This document shows, in pieces, positions 1 to 6,261 of a stretch of 9,441 nt of DNA. The stretch covers positions 1 through 9,441 of the forward strand of contig JAJXYW010000124.1 in the NCBI GenBank assembly GCA_021780415.1, read 5' to 3'. Numbering within the stretch: the first letter of the stretch is position 1; every line of letters begins with the position of its first letter. Source of the DNA: Acidobacteriota bacterium. GTDB lineage: Bacteria; Acidobacteriota; Terriglobia; Terriglobales; Acidobacteriaceae. The notes beneath the pieces were generated by a model. The model made no database searches and was not told the origin of the DNA. It was given only the letters and a program-made list of their open reading frames with translations. The position numbers and the translations under genes were made by a program.

Positions 1-2
1 AC

Positions 3-887
3 CTATTGGGACGGCCCGAGCATGTACGTCAAACCCGTACGCAGCATGAAACGGTCGCTGACGTTGGAAAGGCCAAACGCGGGTTCAAGACGCAGCGACC
101 AGCCGGAGGAAATGAGATATGTGAAAACGGCACCGAGGTAGTGCTGCTGGGCGTTCCAGTCGAGGCCGAAGCGATCCTCGGTCCCCAGCGCTCCGGCCAT
201 CTCCACGCCGTAGCCCACGCGGCTCAGGGAGAGCGCCGGAGGCGGAGCCATCCCGGCCATCCCTGCCATCGACCCGCTCATCCACGACGGCTTGACAAAC
301 AGGCCCAACGCGTACCCGTACGCGCTGCCATAGGGGGCTTGGAGTGCGGTCTCTCTGATGAGATTGAAGGTGGCGTTCAGCCGATCCCAGTCGTGATAGA
401 CAATCACCCGCTGTTCGAACGTGCGGGCCCGGGTATGGCGGGCGAGCGCCAGCGGCTCGGTCAGGTCTTCGCCGCCAAAACCAGAAACCTCCATCTTGTA
501 CAGAGCCGCCCCGTTGAGATCTTCGTATTCGCCGTACAGGGTCAGGTTCAGCCAGCGGTCGTCGCGAAAGAGATGGAAATAGGCGCCGTAGCGCATGCCG
601 CCGTAGGTGGCGGGCAGGCCGGCAATCTTCTGACCCTCGGCCATGACGCCCACCGTCAAGCGCGAGGTGAGGCCGTACTCGGCCATGAGCATCCCGGTGT
701 AGAAATCGTTGCCGTAGCGCGCCGATTGATAATCTTGCAGACTCATCAACATCAAGGAGTGGCCTGCAAGCGGGTAATTGATCGCAGTGAAGTAGGGGTT
801 CATGTTCATCTGCGCCTGCACCAGGCCCGGTAGCGTCGCCAACAGGACGCCGGCGAGGAGGAGTCCTTTGCAGTGCGAGGTCGTCAT
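3..887 (-). CDS. Secreted, probable outer-membrane beta-barrel protein (unrecognised family)
   Basis: Complete 294-residue protein. Residues 1-25 form a classical signal peptide: a Lys near the N-terminus, a hydrophobic run LLLAGVLLATLPG, and a likely cleavage after Val-Gln-Ala25. The mature part alternates aromatic, polar and small residues in short strand-like blocks (LTLYGEYEDL near 115-124, YLGAVFTYLI near 250-259, LRTGLTYML near 282-290), which suggests an outer-membrane barrel. A methionine/glycine-rich loop (SMAGMAGMAPPP, about 206-217) is unusual and could bind metal or simply be a flexible surface loop. The ATG is well supported: AGGTGA lies about 7 nt upstream in the minus-strand leader. 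The ORF extending the MntA relic ends inside this leader, so translation may be coupled. I do not recognise the family. Many barrels of this type are metal- or solvent-related, but nothing here proves a substrate. It is probably the ordinary chromosomal neighbour beyond the accreted island. Confidence 0.72.
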   Translation of the reverse strand: MTTSHCKGLLLAGVLLATLPGLVQAQMNMNPYFTAINYPLAGHSLMLMSLQDYQSARYGNDFYTGMLMAEYGLTSRLTVGVMAEGQKIAGLPATYGGMRYGAYFHLFRDDRWLNLTLYGEYEDLNGAALYKMEVSGFGGEDLTEPLALARHTRARTFEQRVIVYHDWDRLNATFNLIRETALQAPYGSAYGYALGLFVKPSWMSGSMAGMAGMAPPPALSLSRVGYGVEMAGALGTEDRFGLDWNAQQHYLGAVFTYLISSGWSLRLEPAFGLSNVSDRFMLRTGLTYMLGPSQ

Positions 888-1030
888 GATTTCACCTACG
901 TGAGCCTACGCTGTTGCGTTCCGCAGTTGCAGCGCGTGGTCGACCTCCACAGTTGCCGGGCGCATCGGGGGTCGTTGGCATGGTCACTGTCCTCTCGGGG
1001 ACGGCGAGGTCGGGTACGTGCGTTCCTGAC
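888..1030. other. Junction sequence between the MntA relic and the barrel gene
   Basis: This stretch of about 140 bp holds no independent gene. On the minus strand it carries the non-homologous tail of the broken nucleotidyltransferase ORF and then the leader and Shine-Dalgarno of the barrel gene. Weak resemblance to the ettA segment encoding the KVTFF region (for example CTCTCG preceded by GT-AC) can be aligned near 975-1000, but too few bases match to call it another ettA relic. Confidence 0.4.
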
Positions 1031-1177
1031 ACCGATTTCGACAACCACGTCGATGTCGCTCCTCGCCGCGTCGAACTCGTCGGTCGTGGCCGAGCCGAAC
1101 GCGGCCAGCCGTCGCACGCGGCGGCGCCGTGCGATCGCGCGGAGCTGGTCTGCGTTCTCACCGATCAGGTTTGTCAT
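1031..1177 (-). pseudogene. Truncated MntA-type minimal nucleotidyltransferase (relic)
   Basis: The first ~49 codons match the intact nucleotidyltransferase at 5291-5602, with 7 differences by eye (about 86% identity). They retain the active-site pattern FGS...RSDID. Similarity also covers ~45 bp upstream of the ATG, so gene and leader were copied together. After the VVVEIG segment the sequence diverges abruptly: the C-terminal helical part, including the third acidic residue (VDLV in the intact copy), is gone and no HEPN partner follows. The frame stays open to a TAG at 896-898, giving about 93 codons with a basic, low-complexity tail. The ribosome-binding site of the intact copy (GAGG, 8 nt before ATG) has become GAGA here. 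It is very probably a dead antitoxin remnant, though a short protein could still be made. Confidence 0.75.
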
Positions 1178-1241
1178 CGCGCCTGGTCTCGCCGAAAGCA
1201 TATCACCCCGGGGCGGCTCGGAACGGCCGAGGCTCCGTCAG

Positions 1242-1303
1242 GATCGGTACCAGGTCCGGCGAAGTTGCCGAAGATCGGTACCAGGTCCGGCGAAGTTGCC
1301 GAA
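1242..1303. repeat. Two tandem 31-bp copies of the MITE left terminal repeat
   Basis: A 31-bp unit beginning GATCGGTACCAGGTCCG and continuing with CGAAGTTGCCGAA occurs at 1242-1272 and again at 1273-1303 with no visible mismatch. The second unit is the left end of MITE 1; the first is an extra copy of the same terminus. Possible origins are slippage, a nested second element reduced to its end, or transposition into an existing end. There are only two units and no spacer, so this is not a CRISPR array. Confidence 0.9.
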
Positions 1304-1556
1304 GTAGGAGCCACCCGCCAGGTTGGCGGCAAGCACCCCGAGGTGCCACGCACGCCGAGAGCCTTGGTCGGCCACCCGATCGGTGACGCCCTGTCGCGCT
1401 CGGCCGTGAGACGCCGGCGAGCGGGGAGCCCAGCGGAGGTTTGAACGCGCCGCGTTCGGATGGCTCATGCTGCATCTCGACATCGGCTGCGCACGCGGTG
1501 AGGTAGCGAGATAGCGGATTGGCGTTTGTCAACTTCGACGGACCTGGTACCTATCC
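1273..1556. mobile_element. MITE-like element, copy 1 (~280 bp, inverted termini)
   Basis: A non-autonomous element of about 280 bp bounded by inverted repeats. The left end reads GGTACCAGGTCCG then G-CGAAGTTG (from 1277). The right end, reverse-complemented, reads GGTACCAGGTCCG then T-CGAAGTTG (ending at 1551, with TATCC beyond). A second copy at 5941-6226 is collinear over its whole length, with about 275 versus 277 bp between outer GGTACC sites. The interior contains no transposase. Both copies keep similar minus-strand reading frames starting at a TTG in the right terminus (TNAN-LSRYLTACAAD), but copy 1 is frameshifted relative to copy 2. No target-site duplication is visible. The element sits just upstream of the MntA relic and downstream of the TOPRIM-like gene, and may have helped break the former's promoter region. 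Confidence 0.8.
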
Positions 1557-1610
1557 CGAATCAGATCAGGACGGGGTACGGCGAGGAGATACGATGGCGT
1601 TAGCCGTTAC

Positions 1611-2246
1611 CTACCTGTTCAACGAAGCCAATGTCTGCGATAGCAGACTCTCAAAGTGCCTAAAGGCGGACAGTTGGCGCAAGGGTGCCCAATCGGAAAC
1701 TAGCTCCGCAACGCGGAACCGCATTCGGGGGAAGTTCTTCGACTTCTCGCTCCGCCTCTGGCCCCGCGACTCGCTTGCGTCGAGCAAGGCTTCCTTCAAC
1801 AACCTTTTCGGATTGGCTATGTCCTCTATCGCCGAGACAGCAGGCAGACTCAGACGCACCCGTCCTCTCGGGTTCCCGGCAGCACTTCTGATCGCCTGTT
1901 CGTCGTGGAGCAGCCACGCCTCCGTCATCTTCACGGGCACAACACAAACAGCCCTAACCACAACACTGGCTCGTGCGACCGCGGCCTGAATCTCATCCAG
2001 CTTGGTTGTGAGGCTTCCCCCGTCGGCGTCACGATGAACGAAGAGAAGATCGCAGGGGTAGTCGGCCTGAACGACTCGCACTCTTTGCCAAAGTCGCTTC
2101 GGTTGGCTCGGGTGGAGTCGAAGATCCGCCCATTGATCCACAAAGCTGGTAACTCCGCATTCCTGTAGCGCCCAGTTGACTGGAAATTTCAGAGTCTCGT
2201 CGGACGATCCCTCGGTCAGGAGGGTGTACCGAAGCGGTTTGCACAT
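1611..2246 (-). CDS. TOPRIM-like partner protein of the AAA ATPase
   Basis: A 211-residue protein whose ATG overlaps the ATPase stop codon in the sequence TGATG, so the two are translationally coupled. TOPRIM-type signatures are visible: a strand ending in Glu-Gly near the N-terminus (YTLLTEGSSDE, residues 7-17) and an Asp-x-Asp motif after a hydrophobic strand (DLLFVHRDAD). A further conserved-looking block, VVPVKMTEAWLLHD followed by AIRSAAGNPRGR, resembles the region after DxD in OLD-associated TOPRIM proteins. The expected role is a nuclease or nicking effector controlled by the ATPase, by analogy with PARIS (AriA/AriB) and RloA/B- or AbiL-like pairs; the exact family was not determined. 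DUF4276 was considered, but its typical motifs (a VEGQTEE start and a D-x-YG segment) are not matched. The coding region looks lower in G+C than its neighbours, which fits horizontal transfer. Confidence 0.72.
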   Translation of the reverse strand: MCKPLRYTLLTEGSSDETLKFPVNWALQECGVTSFVDQWADLRLHPSQPKRLWQRVRVVQADYPCDLLFVHRDADGGSLTTKLDEIQAAVARASVVVRAVCVVPVKMTEAWLLHDEQAIRSAAGNPRGRVRLSLPAVSAIEDIANPKRLLKEALLDASESRGQRRSEKSKNFPRMRFRVAELVSDWAPLRQLSAFRHFESLLSQTLASLNR

Positions 2247-3727
2247 CACGTACCCGCCTCCGCAATTGGCCCAAAACGGAGCTTGAGTTGCTCTCCGAGG
2301 GCAGCCGCTACTGGTTGAGGGGACTTCGCTCGCCGGACGCGGGCCACTGCCATCGAGGTCAATGGTGACTGTAGGTAAGCAAGCACTTCGCCTTTTGACA
2401 CAACAGGTGTCCCTGCGTCTGCTCGCCATGTGTTGCTCATGGCAAGGAACTCCAGGCCCTCAAGAGCAAGTCCGCGAACAGCGCTGCGGTGCTTGTGGCC
2501 AAAGAGGATATCGGCATCGCTCGTCCATCCAACGACTACCGGAGAATGTGTTGTCGTAATTACCTGTCGCAAGGGGTTATCCGAGTTGCCCGGGATCGAC
2601 GGGTCGACAGCCATGTCTGACAACAACCTCAGCATCGCATCGACGCGCTGAGGGTGAATGCCATTTTCCGGTTCCTCGAGGCAGAGCAGGCCCGTAGCCT
2701 CGGGGTCTTGCTCCATGACTGTGAGAGCGACAAAGCGGAGCGTCCCATCGGACAATGAATCAGCAGGCAATTCGACGCCATTGTGGTCCGACATCAATAA
2801 CCGAAAGAGTTTTCGTCCGTCATCCTTCTCAACCCGCACGCCGCGTACGCCTTCGGCCAACTCGGCCAACCTATTTGCGACCTCGGCGTAAACACGCTCT
2901 GGCGCGGCTGCCGCGGTGGCCAAGCGAAAGAGTGTCGATGGGACGTGCCTACCTATGGGGTCAAGGCGCTGGGGGTCCATGAAGTTGTCAGCGCGGCGTA
3001 GCGCTGAAGGCTCTAGCTGCAAGTGGCGCCACTGTCGCATCTCCTGGCGCAGGAGGACGGCGGTTCGAGTCTCTTCCGCATTTTGGGCGGAAGAGAGGAC
3101 GGTCCTTGGCAGGCGGGTCGCAAGGTACTCCGTGGGCTTACCCCCCCCGCGTTTGCCCTTGCCGGGATCGAGCATCCGGTCACTTTGAAGTACAACGACA
3201 CTATCGCCATGGGTTGTTTGACTGGTTCTAATGAAGGTCGTACGTCGCGAGGGGGCGCGCACAACTGAACTCAGCCAAAGGGGCGAGTGGGGAAAGGCGA
3301 GCCTACGGCGAGCGAAACTCTTGGGGACGTAGGTGAGTTCTTCGCGTGTGAGTCTGAAGCGGGATGGATCGGAGGAAGCTACCCCTGGGTCGAGGCGCAA
3401 CTCGACCGAGTAGGTGAGAAAGGTGCAGCTTGCCTCTGCCGGTTGGTTGAAATCATCGTAGCCGCGAGGCGGAATGATGACATCCGCCTCAAGGCGCATT
3501 TGACCATCGCCGCCCTTCGTGAAGAGGCCAGCCGCTTCTTCGCCACCTCTGACCATACTTGCGGCCGCAACGAATGGATGATCGGCGAGGAGCGAAAGAA
3601 ACCTAATCGCGTCGAAGAGATTCGACTTCCCCACGCCATTGCGGCCGGCAAGGCATGTTACCGGTCCGAGGCGGACCTCCACGTCGATCAAGTTCTTGAA
3701 CCCCTGCACTCGTAGCCGAGTCAGCAT
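2246..3727 (-). CDS. AAA (ABC/RecF-like, OLD-type) ATPase of a two-gene defence module
   Basis: A 493-residue SMC/RecF-like ATPase. The N-terminus LTRLRVQGFKNL (from residue 2) leads into Walker A GRNGVGKS (28-35). Near the C-terminus come an ABC-signature-like segment SLSDGTLRF (about 324-332), Walker B LLCLEEPENG (about 347-356) with the catalytic Glu pair, and a switch His in TTTHSP (about 391-396). This order is typical of AAA_15/AAA_21 ATPases found with OLD/TOPRIM nucleases in antiphage systems. The frame is open upstream to 4036, but the ATG at 3727 is chosen because GAGGTGA stands 5-6 nt before it and because homology to the family starts here. The TOPRIM-like gene follows with a 1-nt overlap. 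A TATGCT at 3771-3776 could be a -10 box, unsupported by a clear -35. Probable function: sensor/clamp ATPase that restrains or activates the downstream nuclease in abortive defence. Confidence 0.85.
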   Translation of the reverse strand: MLTRLRVQGFKNLIDVEVRLGPVTCLAGRNGVGKSNLFDAIRFLSLLADHPFVAAASMVRGGEEAAGLFTKGGDGQMRLEADVIIPPRGYDDFNQPAEASCTFLTYSVELRLDPGVASSDPSRFRLTREELTYVPKSFARRRLAFPHSPLWLSSVVRAPSRRTTFIRTSQTTHGDSVVVLQSDRMLDPGKGKRGGGKPTEYLATRLPRTVLSSAQNAEETRTAVLLRQEMRQWRHLQLEPSALRRADNFMDPQRLDPIGRHVPSTLFRLATAAAAPERVYAEVANRLAELAEGVRGVRVEKDDGRKLFRLLMSDHNGVELPADSLSDGTLRFVALTVMEQDPEATGLLCLEEPENGIHPQRVDAMLRLLSDMAVDPSIPGNSDNPLRQVITTTHSPVVVGWTSDADILFGHKHRSAVRGLALEGLEFLAMSNTWRADAGTPVVSKGEVLAYLQSPLTSMAVARVRRAKSPQPVAAALGEQLKLRFGPIAEAGT

Positions 3728-3930
3728 TCGCTCACCTCGCTCCTTGAACGTGTCGCTTCCAGAAAGAACAAGCATATGGTTCGTCGCGACTTGGCGTGGG
3801 AGGGCGTCTTCGAGGGATGCGCCGGTGGCGGGAATGTGGAACTTCCCGCGTGTCGGAGGGGCCGGCCTGTGGATGTGCGTTCGTCCACGAGGCACCTCGG
3901 GCATAGAGCCTCCGGTGCCGTGATCGAGAG
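3728..3930. promoter_or_regulatory. Leader/promoter region of the ATPase operon
   Basis: This gap of about 200 bp separates ettA relic E from the ATPase gene. It contains the ATPase Shine-Dalgarno (minus-strand GAGGTGAG, 3731-3738) and a candidate -10 TATGCT (3771-3776). I see no convincing -35 box, operator palindrome or separate gene. The minus-strand frame of the ATPase is open through here but is not treated as coding. Confidence 0.35.
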
Positions 3931-4024
3931 CGACCGACCCAGCCTCCCGGAGGTGAACCGGTGCGGCCTCGTTGCGGTACCGCCTAAGTCTTGGCTCCGG
4001 CAAGGCCCGTGTTGTGGGGAGTCG
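3931..4024 (-). pseudogene. ettA 3'-end relic E (oldest copy)
   Basis: Ungapped alignment of these 94 bp to the last 94 bp of ettA gives roughly 60-65% identity by hand count, including the run CCGGTGCGGCCT and the flanking GTGA. In the correct minus-strand frame it encodes SQDLGGTATRPHRF then TSGRLGR, clearly related to the live tail QQLGDAATRPHRI then TYRKLTR. The stop codon is lost. It follows the broken HEPN fragment of the cassette at 4109-4675 and precedes the ATPase module, so it marks a cassette boundary. It is the most diverged and the most distant of the five relics from live ettA. Confidence 0.7.
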
Positions 4025-4049
4025 CTGCTCAAGCACATCACGTCGGACT

Positions 4050-4131
4050 TGGCTCTAAGCGCGGGGACGTGGGCCGCGATACGCGAGCAGCGCTGTCGGA
4101 GTAGGTCCTCAGGTGGCACAAACGTCCCCAA
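4050..4131 (-). pseudogene. N-terminal remnant of the HEPN partner gene (copy 1)
   Basis: In the +1 frame overlapping the stop of the upstream nucleotidyltransferase, the minus strand reads PPEDLLRQRCSRIAAH. This matches the start of the equivalent fragment after the second nucleotidyltransferase (FEELLRQRR at 8283-8400). After about 25 residues the similarity ends and the frame runs into ettA relic E. The normal partner, a HEPN-domain protein, is therefore reduced to a stub. A TTG at 4129-4131 could serve as a start, but a functional product is unlikely. The HEPN assignment rests on gene order and on the better preserved copy. Confidence 0.5.
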
Positions 4132-4675
4132 GCACCATGATAAGTTCGCCTCCGAAAACCCGCGCGAGGAAAGCGTCCTTCCTCCGCCTCCGCGCGACCA
4201 ATTCCCTGGGTGTCAGCAGGGTGTAGTTGACCGGGCGGCCGAGCTGAGCTTCCACCGCGGAAATCGTGTCCTGGAGGGCGATCGCGTCGGCCGAGCCTAC
4301 AACGAGCAGGTCGATGTCGCTGCGGCCGGTGTCGGTACCGGCCGCCACGGAGCCGTACACGGCCGCCGCCTCGATCCCACCCATGCGCTGCAGTGCCTCG
4401 CGGAGTGGGAGCGCCAGCGCGTCGCTCTTCAGAAGTAGGGCGCGCAGGTCGGCAAATAAAGGGTGTGCCGTTTCGACCCGGAAGAACACCTGCCTGCCGC
4501 GCCGTGTGCGCTCCACCAGGGCGATCTGCTCGAGGAGCGCGAGTTCGCGCTGGGCCGTCGCCAACGGGACGCCGGCGCGACGCGCGACCTCCCGCAGGTA
4601 ACACTCCTCCGAGGCGTTCAGGAGCAGGAACGCCAGGACCTTGACCCGCGCAGCCGGCATCAGCGTGGTGAGCAT
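4109..4675 (-). CDS. Winged-helix/nucleotidyltransferase fusion protein, copy 1
   Basis: A 188-residue protein with two domains. Residues ~8-70 form a winged helix-turn-helix (LREVARRAGVPLATAQREL as helix-turn-helix, RRGRQVFFRVE as wing). Residues ~85-188 form a pol-beta-type nucleotidyltransferase with YGSVAAGTDTGRSDIDLLV, i.e. Gly-Ser at 108-109 and Asp-Ile-Asp at 120-122. It aligns without gaps to the copy at 8386-8952, about 77% identical by hand count. The expected role is a DNA-binding antitoxin or regulator whose NTase domain modifies or silences a HEPN partner, inferred from MntA-like systems. The partner downstream is truncated, so the gene is orphaned. The ATG at 4675 aligns with the start of the paralogue; no Shine-Dalgarno is visible, so a leaderless message is possible. 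It lies 59 bp downstream of ettA relic A, mirroring the 58-bp spacing between live ettA and copy 2. Confidence 0.85.
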   Translation of the reverse strand: MLTTLMPAARVKVLAFLLLNASEECYLREVARRAGVPLATAQRELALLEQIALVERTRRGRQVFFRVETAHPLFADLRALLLKSDALALPLREALQRMGGIEAAAVYGSVAAGTDTGRSDIDLLVVGSADAIALQDTISAVEAQLGRPVNYTLLTPRELVARRRRKDAFLARVFGGELIMVLGDVCAT

Positions 4676-4679
4676 CGTC

Positions 4680-4706
4680 GTATACAATCCGCGGTCAATT
4701 GTACAC
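4680..4706. promoter_or_regulatory. Inverted-repeat candidate operator before NTase copy 1
   Basis: A 27-bp dyad just before the ATG has half-sites GTGTACAAT and ATTGTATAC (minus strand) separated by 9 bp, pairing at 8 of 9 positions. The aligned site before copy 2 keeps the left half and spacer pattern (TTGAC). Its place 4 bp from the start codon and the N-terminal winged helix suggest autorepression. No matching -10/-35 pair is clear. Confidence 0.55.
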
Positions 4707-4734
4707 AAAAAGCTGTCAATCGGCGAAGCTGTTC

Positions 4735-4828
4735 TCACCTCGTCAGCTTCCGGTACGTGATCCGGAGCGGCCTCGTCGCGGCGTCGCCGAGCTACTGCGT
4801 GAGCCCGTCTCGGTGCTTGGGAGAGGTC
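4735..4828 (-). pseudogene. ettA 3'-end relic A
   Basis: These 94 bp align without gaps to the ettA terminus at about 76% identity by hand count. The first ~30 bp, encoding the RITYRKLTR end, are almost intact with TGA replacing TAG. Further upstream the reading frame is broken by an in-frame stop, so the copy is dead. Similarity ends at the position matching the GNF codons of ettA. It lies between the MntA/HepT pair and the second winged-helix/nucleotidyltransferase gene. Confidence 0.88.
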
Positions 4829-4848
4829 CTGCCGGAAGCCGGGAGCTG

Positions 4849-4872
4849 TGGCTTGCCAGCCAGGGCAAGCCA
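4849..4872. terminator. Perfect 9-bp hairpin after the hepT-like gene
   Basis: TGGCTTGCC and GGCAAGCCA form a perfect 9-bp stem around a 6-nt loop (AGCCAG), 73 bp beyond the stop of the HEPN gene on the minus strand. No T-run follows in either direction, so an intrinsic terminator is only tentative; it may be a processing or pausing hairpin. Confidence 0.35.
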
Positions 4873-4944
4873 CCGGCCCGAGCGAGGAGGAGAGGGGTGG
4901 CGGAGAACTCACCGCGACGAAGGGCGTGCCAACGTGTCGCGCCT

Positions 4945-5304
4945 CTATCTGACATCACCTTGCGCGGCAGAGAGGAGGGCAGCGACTTCCTGGCGGAGCA
5001 GCGGCAACCTGGTCTGAACGATGCCCCACACGGTCTCGTGGGCGACTGTCGCGTAGCCATGGATCAGCCGGTTGCGAAAGGCAATGATGGTGGAGGCGCC
5101 AGTGATCTGGGAGCGAAGCGTCGGGTCGACCGACAGTGCCTGGTTGAGCGCCTCGCCGATGATCTCGAATTGACGCTCGACCGCCGAGCGAAGCATCGGT
5201 TCGGCCAGGTAGTCGGAGAGTGTCTTGTCGGCGGTGAAGTCGGCCACCCAGCGGCACGCCTGCTCGATGTCGAAGAGAAACGCGCGAACGTCACGCCGCG
5301 TCAT
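4945..5304 (-). CDS. hepT: HepT-type HEPN ribonuclease toxin
   Basis: A 119-residue all-helical HEPN protein (former DUF86 type). The block VERQFEIIGEAL (42-53) and the catalytic RX4HXY motif RNRLIHGY (77-84) are both present. In characterised MntA/HepT pairs, HepT cleaves RNA and is silenced when MntA adds AMP to the Tyr of this motif; the equivalent Tyr84 is conserved here. The ATG at 5304 is chosen because it starts the family-typical MTRRDVRAFL segment and overlaps the end of the antitoxin gene by 14 bp, a standard coupled arrangement. Upstream in-frame extension to 5391 would run inside the antitoxin and is rejected. The gene appears full length and intact. A 9-bp hairpin lies 73 bp downstream, followed by ettA relic A. 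Confidence 0.88.
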   Translation of the reverse strand: MTRRDVRAFLFDIEQACRWVADFTADKTLSDYLAEPMLRSAVERQFEIIGEALNQALSVDPTLRSQITGASTIIAFRNRLIHGYATVAHETVWGIVQTRLPLLRQEVAALLSAAQGDVR

Positions 5305-5602
5305 AGATGACGACCTGCGTCGCTTCGATGCTCTCCCTGACGAACGGGTTGTGCAGCGCGGCGCGCTCCACGAGATCGACGCGCCGCCCAAAGAGCGACT
5401 CGAGGTCTTCGAGCAAGGAAAAGTACGCGTCCGCGCGCTCGCCAGGCGGCAGCGCGCCGAACTCGACGAGGATGTCGATGTCGCTCCTCGCCGCGTCGAA
5501 CTCGTCCGTCACGGCCGAGCCGAACACGGCCAACCGACGCACGCGCCGGCGCCGAGCGATCGCCCGGAGCTGTTCCGCGTTCTCCCTGATCAGGTTCGTC
5601 AT
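5291..5602 (-). CDS. mntA: MntA-type minimal nucleotidyltransferase antitoxin
   Basis: A 103-residue MNT-fold protein. It shows the nucleotidyltransferase signature FGSAVTDEFDAARSDID (Gly-Ser 28-29, Asp-Ile-Asp 41-43; 11 residues between, common in this subgroup) and a likely third acidic residue at Asp76 in RRVDLVE. By family knowledge it transfers AMP to the partner HEPN toxin and neutralises it. The ATG at 5602 has GAGG eight nt upstream. The stop overlaps the HEPN start by 14 bp, so the pair forms one operon. The leader contains GATATGCTTTCG, which could include a -10 box; the same leader is preserved before the MntA relic at 1177. The nearest upstream feature is ettA relic B, about 250 bp away. 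Confidence 0.9.
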   Translation of the reverse strand: MTNLIRENAEQLRAIARRRRVRRLAVFGSAVTDEFDAARSDIDILVEFGALPPGERADAYFSLLEDLESLFGRRVDLVERAALHNPFVRESIEATQVVIYDAA

Positions 5603-5848
5603 CGAGCCGGCCTCGACGAAAGCATATCACCAAGAGGCAGTTCGGGCTGACCGTGGCCTCGAACTGTCGAGCAGGCCGGAACCGAGATACGTGGCGGCGC
5701 GTGTTGCACCGCTCCCGGGTGACGCACTAGCGGGAGCCAGACGAAGTGCCGCAGGTCCAGGACCAACGGTCCGCCTGGAGGGGCCTCGCGCGTTTCAGCA
5801 GCGCGCAGGTCCGCCCCGACTCCTCCGCTCGAAACTGACCCCGCGTTC
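5603..5848. promoter_or_regulatory. Leader of the mntA-hepT pair
   Basis: This gap of about 246 bp holds no gene that I can support. The 45-60 bp next to mntA are shared with the leader of the MntA relic at 1178-1235, so they probably contain the promoter (candidate TATGCT element about 20-25 bp before the ATG). The rest is GC-rich sequence with minor self-complementary stretches such as GCGCG near 5790-5810. Confidence 0.4.
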
Positions 5849-5941
5849 CTACCTCGTCAGCTTCCGGTACGTAATCCGGTGCGGCCTGGTGGCGGCGTCG
5901 CCGAGCTGCTGCTTGCGCCAGTCCTCATATTCGCTGAAGTG
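5849..5941 (-). pseudogene. ettA 3'-end relic B (in frame, best preserved)
   Basis: About 89% identical to the live ettA terminus by hand count, with the frame and TAG stop intact. It encodes FSEYEDWRKQQLGDAATRP then HRITYRKLTR. Upstream it is directly joined to MITE 2, whose terminal repeat contributes FGNFAGPGT in frame, so a 117-codon chimeric ORF (TTG at 6202) runs from the element into the ettA tail. The ATP-binding parts are absent, so it cannot act as EttA. It precedes the mntA-hepT cassette. Confidence 0.92.
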
Positions 5942-6226
5942 GGAGGTACCAGGTCCGGCAAAGTTGCCGAAGCAGGAGTCGTCCGCCAGGTCGGTGGCAA
6001 GAACCCCGAAGTGCCACGCACGCCGAGAGCCTTGGTCGGCCACTCGATCTGTGCCGTCCTGTCGCGCTCGGTCGTGAGACGCCGGCGGGAGCGGGAAGCC
6101 CAGCAGCGGCTTGAGCGCGCCGCGGCCTGATGGCTCTTGCCGGGCCTCGAGATCGGCTGCGCACGCGGTGAGGTACCGGGATAGAAGATTGGCGTTTGTC
6201 AACTTCGCCGGACCGGGTACCTATCC
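5941..6226. mobile_element. MITE-like element, copy 2
   Basis: Collinear with MITE 1 throughout. The left end has GGTACCAGGTCCGG then CAAAGTTGCCG (from 5945). The right end, reverse-complemented, has GGTACCCGGTCCGGCGAAGT, with its outer GGTACC at 6216-6221 followed by TATCC. Shared internal blocks include CCACGCACGCCGAGAGCC and CGGCTGCGCACGCGGTGAGG. No transposase is encoded. The element is inserted exactly where ettA relic B loses similarity to ettA, between relics B and C. Confidence 0.82.
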
Positions 6227-6261
6227 GTCACACCGGGGAGGCCCGCCGCAGTCGGCCCGCT

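Noticed and set aside
6..833. Long plus-strand open frame over the barrel gene
   Set aside because: It is antisense to a gene with signal peptide and ribosome-binding site; the product is Arg/His-rich and resembles no protein, as expected of a shadow frame in GC-rich DNA.
900..1030. A sixth ettA relic next to the barrel gene
   Set aside because: Only a short stretch near 975-1000 aligns and the terminal 94-bp unit cannot be aligned convincingly.
1242..1303. CRISPR array
   Set aside because: Only two identical units directly abutting, with no spacers; they are the terminus of a MITE.
3728..4036. Upstream extension of the ATPase to 4036
   Set aside because: The family-typical N-terminus starts at 3727 with a good Shine-Dalgarno; the extension overlaps ettA relic E and has low-complexity composition.
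3776..4438. Plus-strand 220-codon frame
   Set aside because: It is antisense to the wHTH-NTase gene and relic E and shows no recognisable motif.
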